Origin: Nocardia panacis
Lineage (GTDB): Bacteria > Actinomycetota > Actinomycetes > Mycobacteriales > Mycobacteriaceae
DNA: 41,443 bases
Reading direction: 5' to 3'
NCBI RefSeq assembly: GCF_003598715.1
Contig: NZ_QZFU01000056.1
Span: forward strand, 1 to 41,443
Made by a program: the position numbers and the translations under genes. The notes beneath the pieces were generated by a model. It had not been told where the DNA came from, did no database searches, and was given only the letters and a program-made list of their open reading frames with translations. This document shows, piece after piece, positions 7,163-15,063 of the stretch. The first letter of the stretch is position 1; every line of letters starts with the position of its first letter.

Positions 7163-9625
7163 TCAGATGCCATCCGACCGATCCGATTCTCGATTCGACG
7201 TAGAGAGCTGTCGCAATGACCGATCGATCGACTCGCGCAACGTTTCGGCAGCGGGGTCGTCGAATTCACTCAATGATGCGAGCGATTCATTCCAATAACG
7301 TTTTGCAGAATCGCTTCTTCCTAGATCGAACGACGCCTGAGCGAGATGATGTAGCGCGACCGCAATACCCCAATTGCTGACGATACGCCGGTACAAATTG
7401 GCCGCTTCGACATAGAAGTGCGCCGCTTCCTCGAGCCGTCCGAGCATTGCGTAGGCACTGCCTGTAGCGTCGAGCGTCTCCGCTTCCCGATGATGACTGC
7501 CGAGTTGCTGTAGAATTACTGCGGCACGATGATAGGTAGCGAGAGCTAACTCAGGATCGCCCCGATCTCTCTGAATATTGCCGTACTGGAGGAGAATAAC
7601 CCCGTCATATAGTTTCGTTGGCGACATCGGAAGTGTCGCCTCTGCCCAGTATGCGGCTTCGTCATATCGACCCAATCCGTGGGCAGCTCGCATGATTTCT
7701 ATCGATAGATCAACCTCATCTATGCGACTACCCGAGCGACGGATTAGGTCGAGTGCTGAAATAGCATCGTCATAGGCTTCCTGATATCGACCCGCGGCGC
7801 GGTAGATTACAGGACGGTTTGTCGCAACACATATAAGAATGTACGTGTAGTTGTGTCGTTCAGCGAGTACTTCAGCTTCGTTGAGGTAGCTGTGCGCGAG
7901 AGTAAGGCGCCGAGCGGCAGAGTTGACCAGCGCGAGCTGATTCAGGCTCAGCGCTTCGCCCTGCGGATGACCGATCCGCCGGAACATTTCGAGAGCCTTC
8001 CGGCCCGTTTCTTCCGCTTTGTCCAAATGATGCGCTTGCCGGTATGCCATTGTCATCGAATCCAAAAGGATGGCCTCAGCAGCAGTCTCGCCGAGTCGCC
8101 TCGCGGCGACGAGCCCGAGTTCAGTAGTTGCGAACCAGTCGTCGACAGCATTGATTGGCGGAAACGGCCCCCGGAGAAGGATCGGGATCTGCCACGCCAC
8201 CCGGTCGTTGCTGGTCTTGACAGCCAAGCGAACACACGCGACGAAATTGGTGCGCTCGACATCGAACCAGACCGCTGCGGAATCAGGATCGGCGAATACG
8301 AGCGGCTGGACCCCAGCCGGAAGGCTATCGAGCTCGATGTCTTGGACCGGTTCGAGAATGGGAATTGGTAGTTCGTTCAAGCACTTGTCGAGAGTATGCA
8401 CATACCAGGCCAGGACGCGTTCCAAGGCGGCGTCGCGATCCTCGGCGCTATCGCAGTGTCGTCCCTGATCCGTCGAGTAAGCACGCAGCAGGTCGTGGAA
8501 CTGGTAACGGTCGCGGCCGATCTGCTCAAGCAAATGCGCGCCGACAAGCGCATCCAGTAGCTGGCTCACCTCACGAACGGGGACAGCAGCGAGGGCCGCA
8601 GCGGCGTGGAGCGAGAACTCAGGGCCAGGATGCAGTCCGAGCAGCCGAAACATGCGCGCGACCTGAGGCGGAAGAGCTCGGTAGGACCACGCGAACACGG
8701 TGCGGACCGCGTCAGCCTCGTCATCGTCCTCGACCGAGAGCGCCGACCACAGGTGAGATTCGTCGCGCAGATTCTCGATCAGCTCACCCATCGGCATGTA
8801 CGGCCGAACCGCGGCGCGCTCTGCGGCGATCCGTAGAGCCAGCGGCAGCCGGGCGCACAACTGTGCGAGTTCGACGATTTCGTGCTCACTGTCGCCCGAT
8901 CGGTATCCAGCAACAGTTCCGTACAGCAGCTCGATCGCGGCAGGCTCGTCGAACAACTCAAGGTCGAGGCGATGGGCACCGTCACGAGCAACCAACCCGG
9001 ACAGCCGCGATCGACTGGTGACCAGAACCAGGCATCGTCCCGCACCGGGCAGCAGCGGGCGAACCTGCTTGACCGTCGCGGCATTGTCGAGAACGATCAA
9101 CAGCCTGCGCTGCGCGAGCAACGTACGAAACAATGCGCTGCGCGTTTCCAGATCCGTCGGCAGCGCTGCCGGCGCGACCCCCAAAGCAATGAGAAATCGT
9201 TCCAGCGCTTGGCCGGCAGAAACCGGTTCACCGGGATCGTATCCACGGAGGTTGACATACAGCTGGCCGTCAGGGAACTCATGGCGGACTCGGTGTCCCC
9301 AGTGCACTGCGAGGGAGGTCTTCCCGACCCCCGCTGTGCCTGTGACCACACAGACCCCCGCGGGTCCAGGGCTGCCCTCCTCCTGCTCCAGTACCCGGTC
9401 CATATGCTCGATGTCCGCAATGCGGTTGACGAACCCCCGCACATCGGCAGGCAGTTGCGCAGGCACAGGAGCAGATTCACCGCTGGCGCCCTCGCGGCCG
9501 GTGGAGTGGAAATGAATCCCACCAGCAACGTCTCTGGCCTGCACCACATCCGCAGCGCTCCCCGACAGGTCCGATCGAGTACCACTCGGATCGCGTCCGG
9601 TTCCCGAGCCTTCGCCTGCGGTCAT
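7163..9625 (-). CDS. STAND (NB-ARC) NTPase with TPR repeats, AfsR-like without SARP domain
   Basis: The 820-aa protein starts at ATG 9625, four bases after GGGGGG. Residues 27-40 carry VVQARDVAGGIHFH in a Gly/Ser-rich N-terminal tail. The NB-ARC ATPase follows, with Walker A GTAGVGKTS (about 96-104), Walker B LLIVLDNA (about 175-182), VTSRSRLSGL as sensor region and CARLPLALRIAAER as the GxP-type motif. A winged-helix segment (RMFRLLGLHPGPEF) comes next, then a long C-terminal TPR array in which NQLALVNSAARRLTLAHSYL and AYAMLGRLEEAAHFY are typical. There is no SARP DNA-binding domain, so transcription activation is unlikely. NLR-like signalling by ligand-driven oligomerisation is the better reading. 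It is upstream of, and co-oriented with, the small motif-bearing protein. Confidence 0.85.
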   Translation of the reverse strand: MTAGEGSGTGRDPSGTRSDLSGSAADVVQARDVAGGIHFHSTGREGASGESAPVPAQLPADVRGFVNRIADIEHMDRVLEQEEGSPGPAGVCVVTGTAGVGKTSLAVHWGHRVRHEFPDGQLYVNLRGYDPGEPVSAGQALERFLIALGVAPAALPTDLETRSALFRTLLAQRRLLIVLDNAATVKQVRPLLPGAGRCLVLVTSRSRLSGLVARDGAHRLDLELFDEPAAIELLYGTVAGYRSGDSEHEIVELAQLCARLPLALRIAAERAAVRPYMPMGELIENLRDESHLWSALSVEDDDEADAVRTVFAWSYRALPPQVARMFRLLGLHPGPEFSLHAAAALAAVPVREVSQLLDALVGAHLLEQIGRDRYQFHDLLRAYSTDQGRHCDSAEDRDAALERVLAWYVHTLDKCLNELPIPILEPVQDIELDSLPAGVQPLVFADPDSAAVWFDVERTNFVACVRLAVKTSNDRVAWQIPILLRGPFPPINAVDDWFATTELGLVAARRLGETAAEAILLDSMTMAYRQAHHLDKAEETGRKALEMFRRIGHPQGEALSLNQLALVNSAARRLTLAHSYLNEAEVLAERHNYTYILICVATNRPVIYRAAGRYQEAYDDAISALDLIRRSGSRIDEVDLSIEIMRAAHGLGRYDEAAYWAEATLPMSPTKLYDGVILLQYGNIQRDRGDPELALATYHRAAVILQQLGSHHREAETLDATGSAYAMLGRLEEAAHFYVEAANLYRRIVSNWGIAVALHHLAQASFDLGRSDSAKRYWNESLASLSEFDDPAAETLRESIDRSLRQLSTSNRESDRSDGI

Positions 9626-9651
9626 CCAGCCCCCCAAGAATCCACACCAAG

Positions 9652-9657
9652 ATTATG
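9652..9657 (-). promoter_or_regulatory. Candidate -10 box for the STAND operon
   Basis: On the minus strand, CATAAT lies 26 bp upstream of the STAND start, at a good distance for a short leader. The sequence 17 bp further upstream (TGCCAA) is a poor -35 match, so this is only a candidate. I see no gene in 9658-9912. Confidence 0.25.
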
Positions 9658-9912
9658 CGTCGGATCGAAAGCCCTTGGCAGGTAATGCCGAACAACAGCC
9701 GGATCGGCTTGCTGCCAAACACGGCCAACCTCCAGCCCACCACAGCCCTGAGACCCCGCCCTGGCGAAGCCACAACTCGCCCAACGGGATCCGTTTATCC
9801 GCTCGGCGCGTCATTCGATCCACCGTGAGCCAATGTCGAGTCGAGCGACGGGCAGTGCGGGATTTCACCGGCGACGATCATGCTCGGCAAACAGCCTCAG
9901 CCACGCTGGTGG

Positions 9913-11148
9913 TCACATCTTGAACCCACGCGCCGGCCGCTGATTCGGATGCATACGGCGCAAGCGAGACTCGCCGCCATTGATGGCGGCCTGAGCCCTA
10001 GTCGAGCGGGATGCTCGGCGCTGGGGCGAGGGCTGAGAAGCTTCGCCAACAGGCGGGGTCATCACTCCGACTATCTCATCGACGACTGGATCGACGGCAT
10101 CCTGAATGTGCATGCTGACCTGAACTTGATTGCGGCTCGCGATCCGGCTTCGTAGAGCACGTGGTTCACTGTCGCCATCGCTTGCGCCTACCTCCCCGGG
10201 CAACCAGGCCACCACCGCATCCGCTTGGTGGCGACGCTCGATGCTTCCCGCCGGGGTGGGCCGACCTGCGAACGCGGGATGACAGTCGACACACAGTCCG
10301 TCTCTCAATTGCCGCCGGTCCCTGCACTTCTCGCATTCAGCATTGGATTCAGCAACGACAACCCCGCGCTGCGCCGGCGGCTCGGCGCCTACCTCAACGT
10401 GATCTTTGACCCACTCTGTGATCACTGATCGAGCATCCCGGTCGGCATGCCGCCACTCCTGCCGGAACAGGCCAGGCGATCGGGTGTCGTAGTGCTCTGT
10501 CAGAAAGTCAAGGCGCGCTTCGATGGCTTGGGATCTGTCGTGCCCGACGGGCAGCTCTGGGATACCGGGCCTGCCGAGCGAGCGGCATTCGCCGCACAGT
10601 CCGTCATCGCCGCGGCCAGCGATCTCACGGTCCGTATGCCGGTCGATGGCTGCCCGTTCGAGGCGGCACGAAACGCATAGGCCGAATCTGACCTCGTCGA
10701 GGATATTCTCGTCGTAGTCGCGGCGGTCGACGATGAGTTCGGGGCGGGGAGTTCCCGGGTCGTCGCGTTCGGACTTGTCCAAATCGTCCTCATACGACTC
10801 GATGATGTTGCCCGCTTTCGGCCGGATCTCGTCCGGATGTGGCTTCCTCTGGCGTACAAGGTCCGGAAGATGCTGGTTTTCACCAGGTTTCGGCACACAG
10901 GCTGCTATCAGCGCGCGGTGTGTTTCGTTGGTGCGCCAGAGGCTGCGCAGCCGGGCGACGGCCGCAGGCTGGGTTTTGAAGCGCAGGGTGTTCGCGATCT
11001 CGGTGACCATCAGCCAGGTTTGGTCGTCGAGTCGCGATTGCAGGTTGCGGATCTGGTTCTTCGCCGCACGCATGTTCTGGGCCTCGACCAACTCGCGAAT
11101 CGCTTGGATCGCCTCGTGAATAGACGGATCCGGGTCTGGTTTCGCCAT
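9913..11148 (-). CDS. Hypothetical protein with two CxxC zinc-knuckle pairs (T4SS operon)
   Basis: The 411-aa protein is of unknown family. The N-terminal ~100 residues are helical (IHEAIQAIRELVEAQNMRAAK...IANTLRFKTQPAAVARLRSLW). Two similar Cys clusters follow: CVSC...(~28)...CGEC and CEKCRDRRQLRDGLCVDC. Each could bind one zinc ion. The C-terminus is basic and disordered-looking (SPQRRASRSTRAQAA). It is the last gene of the long minus-strand T4SS-like operon, 57 bp after the previous gene, with GGAGG ten bases before its ATG. A nucleic-acid or protein-binding accessory role in transfer is possible but unproven. Confidence 0.65.
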   Translation of the reverse strand: MAKPDPDPSIHEAIQAIRELVEAQNMRAAKNQIRNLQSRLDDQTWLMVTEIANTLRFKTQPAAVARLRSLWRTNETHRALIAACVPKPGENQHLPDLVRQRKPHPDEIRPKAGNIIESYEDDLDKSERDDPGTPRPELIVDRRDYDENILDEVRFGLCVSCRLERAAIDRHTDREIAGRGDDGLCGECRSLGRPGIPELPVGHDRSQAIEARLDFLTEHYDTRSPGLFRQEWRHADRDARSVITEWVKDHVEVGAEPPAQRGVVVAESNAECEKCRDRRQLRDGLCVDCHPAFAGRPTPAGSIERRHQADAVVAWLPGEVGASDGDSEPRALRSRIASRNQVQVSMHIQDAVDPVVDEIVGVMTPPVGEASQPSPQRRASRSTRAQAAINGGESRLRRMHPNQRPARGFKM

Positions 11149-11205
11149 TCTTGGTTTCCCTCCTCCGTCGCGGTGTCCTTCCTGGTGTCTTGCTCTGCTG
11201 TCGGG

Positions 11206-12714
11206 CTACAGGTGGCGGCCGCCAGGTCGCTGCCTTGATGACGGCCGGTTACGTCGTAGCCGTTGCCTACGGTCCGATTCGCCCCCTCGCGCGATGGCAG
11301 AGGGTTGTCCCTGAGCGATCGTTCGACCTCCGCTCTCGACATTCTGATTGGCCCCACCATCGCCCAATCCGTCGACTCTTGTTCCACGCACGCTGTCTCC
11401 ACGGGCCGCTACGACATATGGAGCGCGCGCTCGTATTCCATCAGCGAGCCTTTTACTATTCCCAGCCATATCGGCGCACTCGATGAGGTATCGGTCGAAA
11501 TTTGACAACCGATCCAAAATGCTCGCCGGAATCGACTGTGAACCAGCGCCGACCCCGTCGATCCTGTACGTTTGCAACTCTTGAACCAGGGCTGGCAAAT
11601 CGTTGAATCGACCGAGCAGTCGAATCTCGATCAACCGCTTCCCTTCCGCCTTCCATGAGATTTGCTCCTCTGCGTACCACGGATTTTCCGAGTCGACATT
11701 GCTGTATCCCGCATGTATTGCGTAATCAGGCTGAGTGGGGTCAGGGTGGTAGTTCACTCGAACCACTTCCCGCTCCGACTGACGGAATGCGTATTCCGCG
11801 GTTCGGGACATTTGGTCTACCCATGTGCCTGTTTGCGGCTCGAGCGCAAAGTGATTCATCTCCTTCACGCTGGTATCGATGTCGGCCAGATGGTCTGCCG
11901 CATGCTCGACGCCCGCGAACTCGAGGATCTGATCACGTAGGTCGTCCGCGTGCAGCCGATGTTCGATCCGGTGCTCTGTCGATGCCCAGGGATTGTTCTG
12001 TTCAACCAGCGCGGCGCGGTACTCGTCAGAGAGCACGTCGTTCACCAGGTCGTTCAGCCACGGCTTCGGGTCGAGAGTCCTTCTGCCTCCCAGCAGCCGA
12101 TCGAGGTCCGCCAGTTCGACGCGCAGATCCTCTGTCCCAACACCAGAGCCTTCGATCAGATTCCGCCACTCTCCGGAATGCTGGTCGTACCAGGCGATTT
12201 CAACATCCACGACCTGTTCGGGATACACGCAGGAGATGTCGGATAGCCATTCCCGCGCCAACCACCAACTCGTGGTGTGCTTCTCGATGGCTTCAGTGTC
12301 TTCGGCAGGCTTAATGCGCGCGCGATATGGGAGCATCGCCAGCTCATCGGTGAATTCCGCTGGCCTGATGGCGGCTTCACGAGCCGCGTTGAGTTGTTTA
12401 GCCTGTACCAAGCTTGCCCGCTGGTCATTCGTGATGTAGATCCGCCCTTCGTCTACCGCATCGAGATGTCCCTGCATCCCTGCGGAATCGCGCGCCCATT
12501 CCCCGACTGCGGCACTCAGGTACCACCAATCGATTGTTCTTTCACCGGGAACTTCTCGCCATGGGGTAGAGATCCGGTCTGCCTCCTTGAGAAGTGCGGT
12601 GCGTTCGCCATCGCTTCGGGCGAACTCCGCTGCGACAGACAGGTGGTAGAAGCGCACGAAATCGAGTCTCATCTTGTCTATCCCGCTTTCCGCAGATTCG
12701 TTGTCGAGATTCAT
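11206..12714 (-). CDS. Hypothetical 502-aa protein in the T4SS operon
   Basis: No family is recognised. The first ~430 residues are acidic and helix-rich with many Trp and Tyr (STPWREVPGERTIDWWYLSAAVGEWARD; VDVEIAWYDQHSGEWRNL). The last ~70 residues become Arg-, Gly- and Gln-rich and look disordered. There is no signal peptide or membrane segment. Translation initiates strongly, with AAGGAGG seven bases before ATG 12714. Placement between the coupling-protein block and the zinc-knuckle gene suggests a cytoplasmic partner of the transfer machine, by position only. Confidence 0.6.
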   Translation of the reverse strand: MNLDNESAESGIDKMRLDFVRFYHLSVAAEFARSDGERTALLKEADRISTPWREVPGERTIDWWYLSAAVGEWARDSAGMQGHLDAVDEGRIYITNDQRASLVQAKQLNAAREAAIRPAEFTDELAMLPYRARIKPAEDTEAIEKHTTSWWLAREWLSDISCVYPEQVVDVEIAWYDQHSGEWRNLIEGSGVGTEDLRVELADLDRLLGGRRTLDPKPWLNDLVNDVLSDEYRAALVEQNNPWASTEHRIEHRLHADDLRDQILEFAGVEHAADHLADIDTSVKEMNHFALEPQTGTWVDQMSRTAEYAFRQSEREVVRVNYHPDPTQPDYAIHAGYSNVDSENPWYAEEQISWKAEGKRLIEIRLLGRFNDLPALVQELQTYRIDGVGAGSQSIPASILDRLSNFDRYLIECADMAGNSKRLADGIRARAPYVVAARGDSVRGTRVDGLGDGGANQNVESGGRTIAQGQPSAIARGGESDRRQRLRRNRPSSRQRPGGRHL

Positions 12715-12757
12715 AACTCACCTCCTTCGGAGCCGGATATGCCGCCACCTGGCACCC

Positions 12758-13222
12758 TCACGAACCGTTTCCGGTGGCGCGGTCTCCTCGCGTTGCGATT
12801 CGATCGATGTGGTCGCGGAGCCCGTCGAGCGTCGTTTGCCGGTGACGTTGATACCGGCATCCGGTCGGCCGACAGGCGGAGAAGTCGCTGATCCGGGTCA
12901 GGCGTTCGATTGTTGGCCAGAGCCATTGGGTGTGCCAGGCCGCCATATCCTCCCGAGCGAGGTCGCGTTGCTCGGCCGGGACGCTGTAGGCCGCCGTGTG
13001 CGCGGCCATGAGCGCAGTGAGTTCTTCGACGACGACTTCGTGCTGCCACCAGCAAGGGGGAACGCGAGAGCCCAGCTGGTATCGATGGCGGAGCCAGTCG
13101 GCCCATTCGGCCAGTTCCTTCCACAGCGCGACGGCATCGCTGAGCGAGAGTTCACGCCACGCGTATCGAGAAGCGACAGTCTCTGTCTCCTCGGCCGCTC
13201 TCCCTCCATATTCGTCATCCAC
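12758..13222 (-). CDS. DUF4913-like plasmid/ICE accessory protein
   Basis: The 154-aa protein starts at GTG 13222, six bases after AAAGGAG. The pattern LWKELAEWADWLRHRYQL...PPCWWQHEVVVEELTAL...AAWHTQWLWPTIERL...GCRY resembles small Trp-rich proteins (DUF4913-like) that recur on actinobacterial plasmids and integrative elements. Their function is unknown. It follows the coupling-protein ATPase by 21 bp in the same operon. The assignment rests on the Trp/His spacing and is moderate. Confidence 0.6.
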   Translation of the reverse strand: MDDEYGGRAAEETETVASRYAWRELSLSDAVALWKELAEWADWLRHRYQLGSRVPPCWWQHEVVVEELTALMAAHTAAYSVPAEQRDLAREDMAAWHTQWLWPTIERLTRISDFSACRPTGCRYQRHRQTTLDGLRDHIDRIATRGDRATGNGS

Positions 13223-13243
13223 GGTCAGCTCCTTTCTTTCGTG

Positions 13244-14593
13244 CTACCGGTTCTGGCGAGTGACGATCCGGTCGAACTCGGCCATGGATGCCTCGACCGC
13301 GCTACGCCAGTGCGGCACGTCCCACACGCTTGGCAGGCGCAGCAGCATCGCCGGAGTGTTCCGGTAGATGAGAAGTGCTTGGTCGCTGGCCAATTCGCGA
13401 ATCTCGTCGGTGCGCAATACCGTTTCGTCGTGGAGGGCGTAGCTGCGACTAGCTTCGTGCAATGTCGCTTCCCAGCCCCGACGTTCGCCGATCAGACGCG
13501 AAAGAGCGGTCAGTTCGTCCACTCCGCGCAGTCCGGGGAGCACGACCATGGCCGGTGCGGATTGGGTGAGAACGCGGCCACCTTCCGTACCCCAACGCAA
13601 CTCGGATTGGTCTTGGTTATGGGCGAAGGCCCAGACCGTGATCCCCTTGCCGCCGGAGTCGGTCATGATCATCGGCAGGTCGGGGATCGGTGCCACGTTG
13701 TTCATCTCGTCCAGCACTAGCCGCACAGGCGGGTCGAGGCGCTTACCGGGTAATCGTTGCGATGCGCGGTCGGCCACGTGGTGAATTTCGGCGGCGAGCG
13801 CGGCCACGAAAGGGGCCATGCTGCGCGAAGTCCCTTTCGATACCAGATACAGGGTGTTGGTGCCGGTAAGCACGAACTGCTCGACATCGAACGACTCCTC
13901 AACCGGAACATCCACTGCGGCTAGCAGCTTCGGCGAGGCCAGAGGTTCGAGGAGTCGCGCAGCCGCCGCCAGCACATCGTCGGTGGATTCGCTTGCGGAA
14001 CCAAGGATTTGGTCCAGTTCGCCGGCCCAGTCCGGCAACGCCTCGCTGAGGATGTCCACTGCGGTGTGGTTGGTGCGTGTCGAGACCCAGATCCTCACTT
14101 CGCGGATCGAGTAGTCGGCGAGCGCGGCGGCATGGAGACAGCAGCGAACCAAGGTCGCAGCCTTCTGCTCGAAGTACGCCCCATTGCGGGTTCCTTCCAG
14201 CGGCATTGCCCGCGCGAGTGCGTCGGCACGACGAATAGCGGTGTCGGGGTCTGTGCAACCGGCGAGGATCGACCATCGGATACTCGTCGGCCATCCGGTC
14301 AGTTCCTCCGGATCGAAGACCTCGACGGTGCCGAGCCGCGAGCGCTGAAGGAAGGTTGCTGCGACCAAGTCGGCTTTGGTCGTGGTAGCGACGACGAATC
14401 CCGGTGCGTCCCACACCCGCTGGCAGGCTATTCGCCAGGTTTTGCCGGAACCTGTTGGCCCGTGGACGATTACGCCGTCACGGTGTTGCAGGTAGACGTG
14501 TTGGTCTCGTGGCTGATCGGCCAGGACACCGATGTCGACGGAGACTTCCGACGGGTCTATCGACGCCATGCGCCCGCAGCGCCACCTTTTCAT
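13244..14593 (-). CDS. Type IV coupling protein, ATPase part (TraG/VirD4-like)
   Basis: The 449-aa ATPase has Walker A GPTGSGKT (residues 45-52), Walker B VRLVLDEMNNVAPIPDLP and a downstream ITVWAFAHNQDQSEL segment, all typical of TraG/TraD/VirD4 coupling proteins that bring substrate to the secretion channel. The usual N-terminal membrane domain is missing; it is encoded by the preceding ORF (14590-15063). The two join by a 4-base ATGA overlap, so stoichiometric synthesis is likely. TraG-type regions VFDPEELTGWPTSIRWSILAG and GAYFEQKAATLVRCCLHAAAL are intact. It should sit at the cytoplasmic face of the membrane, held by the partner protein. Confidence 0.85.
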   Translation of the reverse strand: MKRWRCGRMASIDPSEVSVDIGVLADQPRDQHVYLQHRDGVIVHGPTGSGKTWRIACQRVWDAPGFVVATTTKADLVAATFLQRSRLGTVEVFDPEELTGWPTSIRWSILAGCTDPDTAIRRADALARAMPLEGTRNGAYFEQKAATLVRCCLHAAALADYSIREVRIWVSTRTNHTAVDILSEALPDWAGELDQILGSASESTDDVLAAAARLLEPLASPKLLAAVDVPVEESFDVEQFVLTGTNTLYLVSKGTSRSMAPFVAALAAEIHHVADRASQRLPGKRLDPPVRLVLDEMNNVAPIPDLPMIMTDSGGKGITVWAFAHNQDQSELRWGTEGGRVLTQSAPAMVVLPGLRGVDELTALSRLIGERRGWEATLHEASRSYALHDETVLRTDEIRELASDQALLIYRNTPAMLLRLPSVWDVPHWRSAVEASMAEFDRIVTRQNR

Positions 14594-15063
14594 CGTCTCG
14601 ACCTCCGCCGTGACCGGGCAACAAGCTTCGGGTACTCGTGACCCGCTTTTCTGATCGCGGTTCCGGCGTCGAGCCCGCTCCGGCGCAGATCGGTGACAGT
14701 GGCGATGCCGTCATGACGCCTGTTGCGGCCGTCGAGCACGCCACTCAGGATGCCGACGATCGAGCACCACACGATGGCGGCCAGGACGATGCTCAACCAC
14801 GTCAGCCATGCCGGACCGGGCCGCGGATCGGACGGCCATGCTGCGGCGGGATTCGTGGGCATGGTCGTCAGCCGCACCAGGATCGAGAGCGATTCCGCTG
14901 GATTGATCAAGCACAGTCCGTGCCAGGAGAGCGCCGCCGAGATCACGCCGCCGCCCCAGACGCCCGAAATGATCGCGCCGATCGCGTGCAGTGCCAGTGT
15001 TAGACCCGCAGGCAACAACGGCTCGCTTCGTGCTGGGGTCGGTGTCCGTCGACGCGCGTTCAT
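14590..15063 (-). CDS. Membrane part of a split type IV coupling protein
   Basis: The 157-aa protein has two strong hydrophobic blocks, LTLALHAIGAIISGVWGGGVISAALSW (about 20-46) and AWLTWLSIVLAAIVWCSIVGILSGVL (about 85-110). A basic cytoplasmic tail follows (GIATVTDLRRSGLDAGTAIRKAG). This tail matches the linker that in single-chain TraG-like proteins lies just before the Walker A domain, and the ATPase ORF begins at that point. ATG 15063 overlaps the VirB4-like stop (ATGA), and its own stop overlaps the ATPase start (ATGA). Either a natural gene fission or an old frameshift kept by coupling explains this. Confidence 0.75.
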   Translation of the reverse strand: MNARRRTPTPARSEPLLPAGLTLALHAIGAIISGVWGGGVISAALSWHGLCLINPAESLSILVRLTTMPTNPAAAWPSDPRPGPAWLTWLSIVLAAIVWCSIVGILSGVLDGRNRRHDGIATVTDLRRSGLDAGTAIRKAGHEYPKLVARSRRRSRR

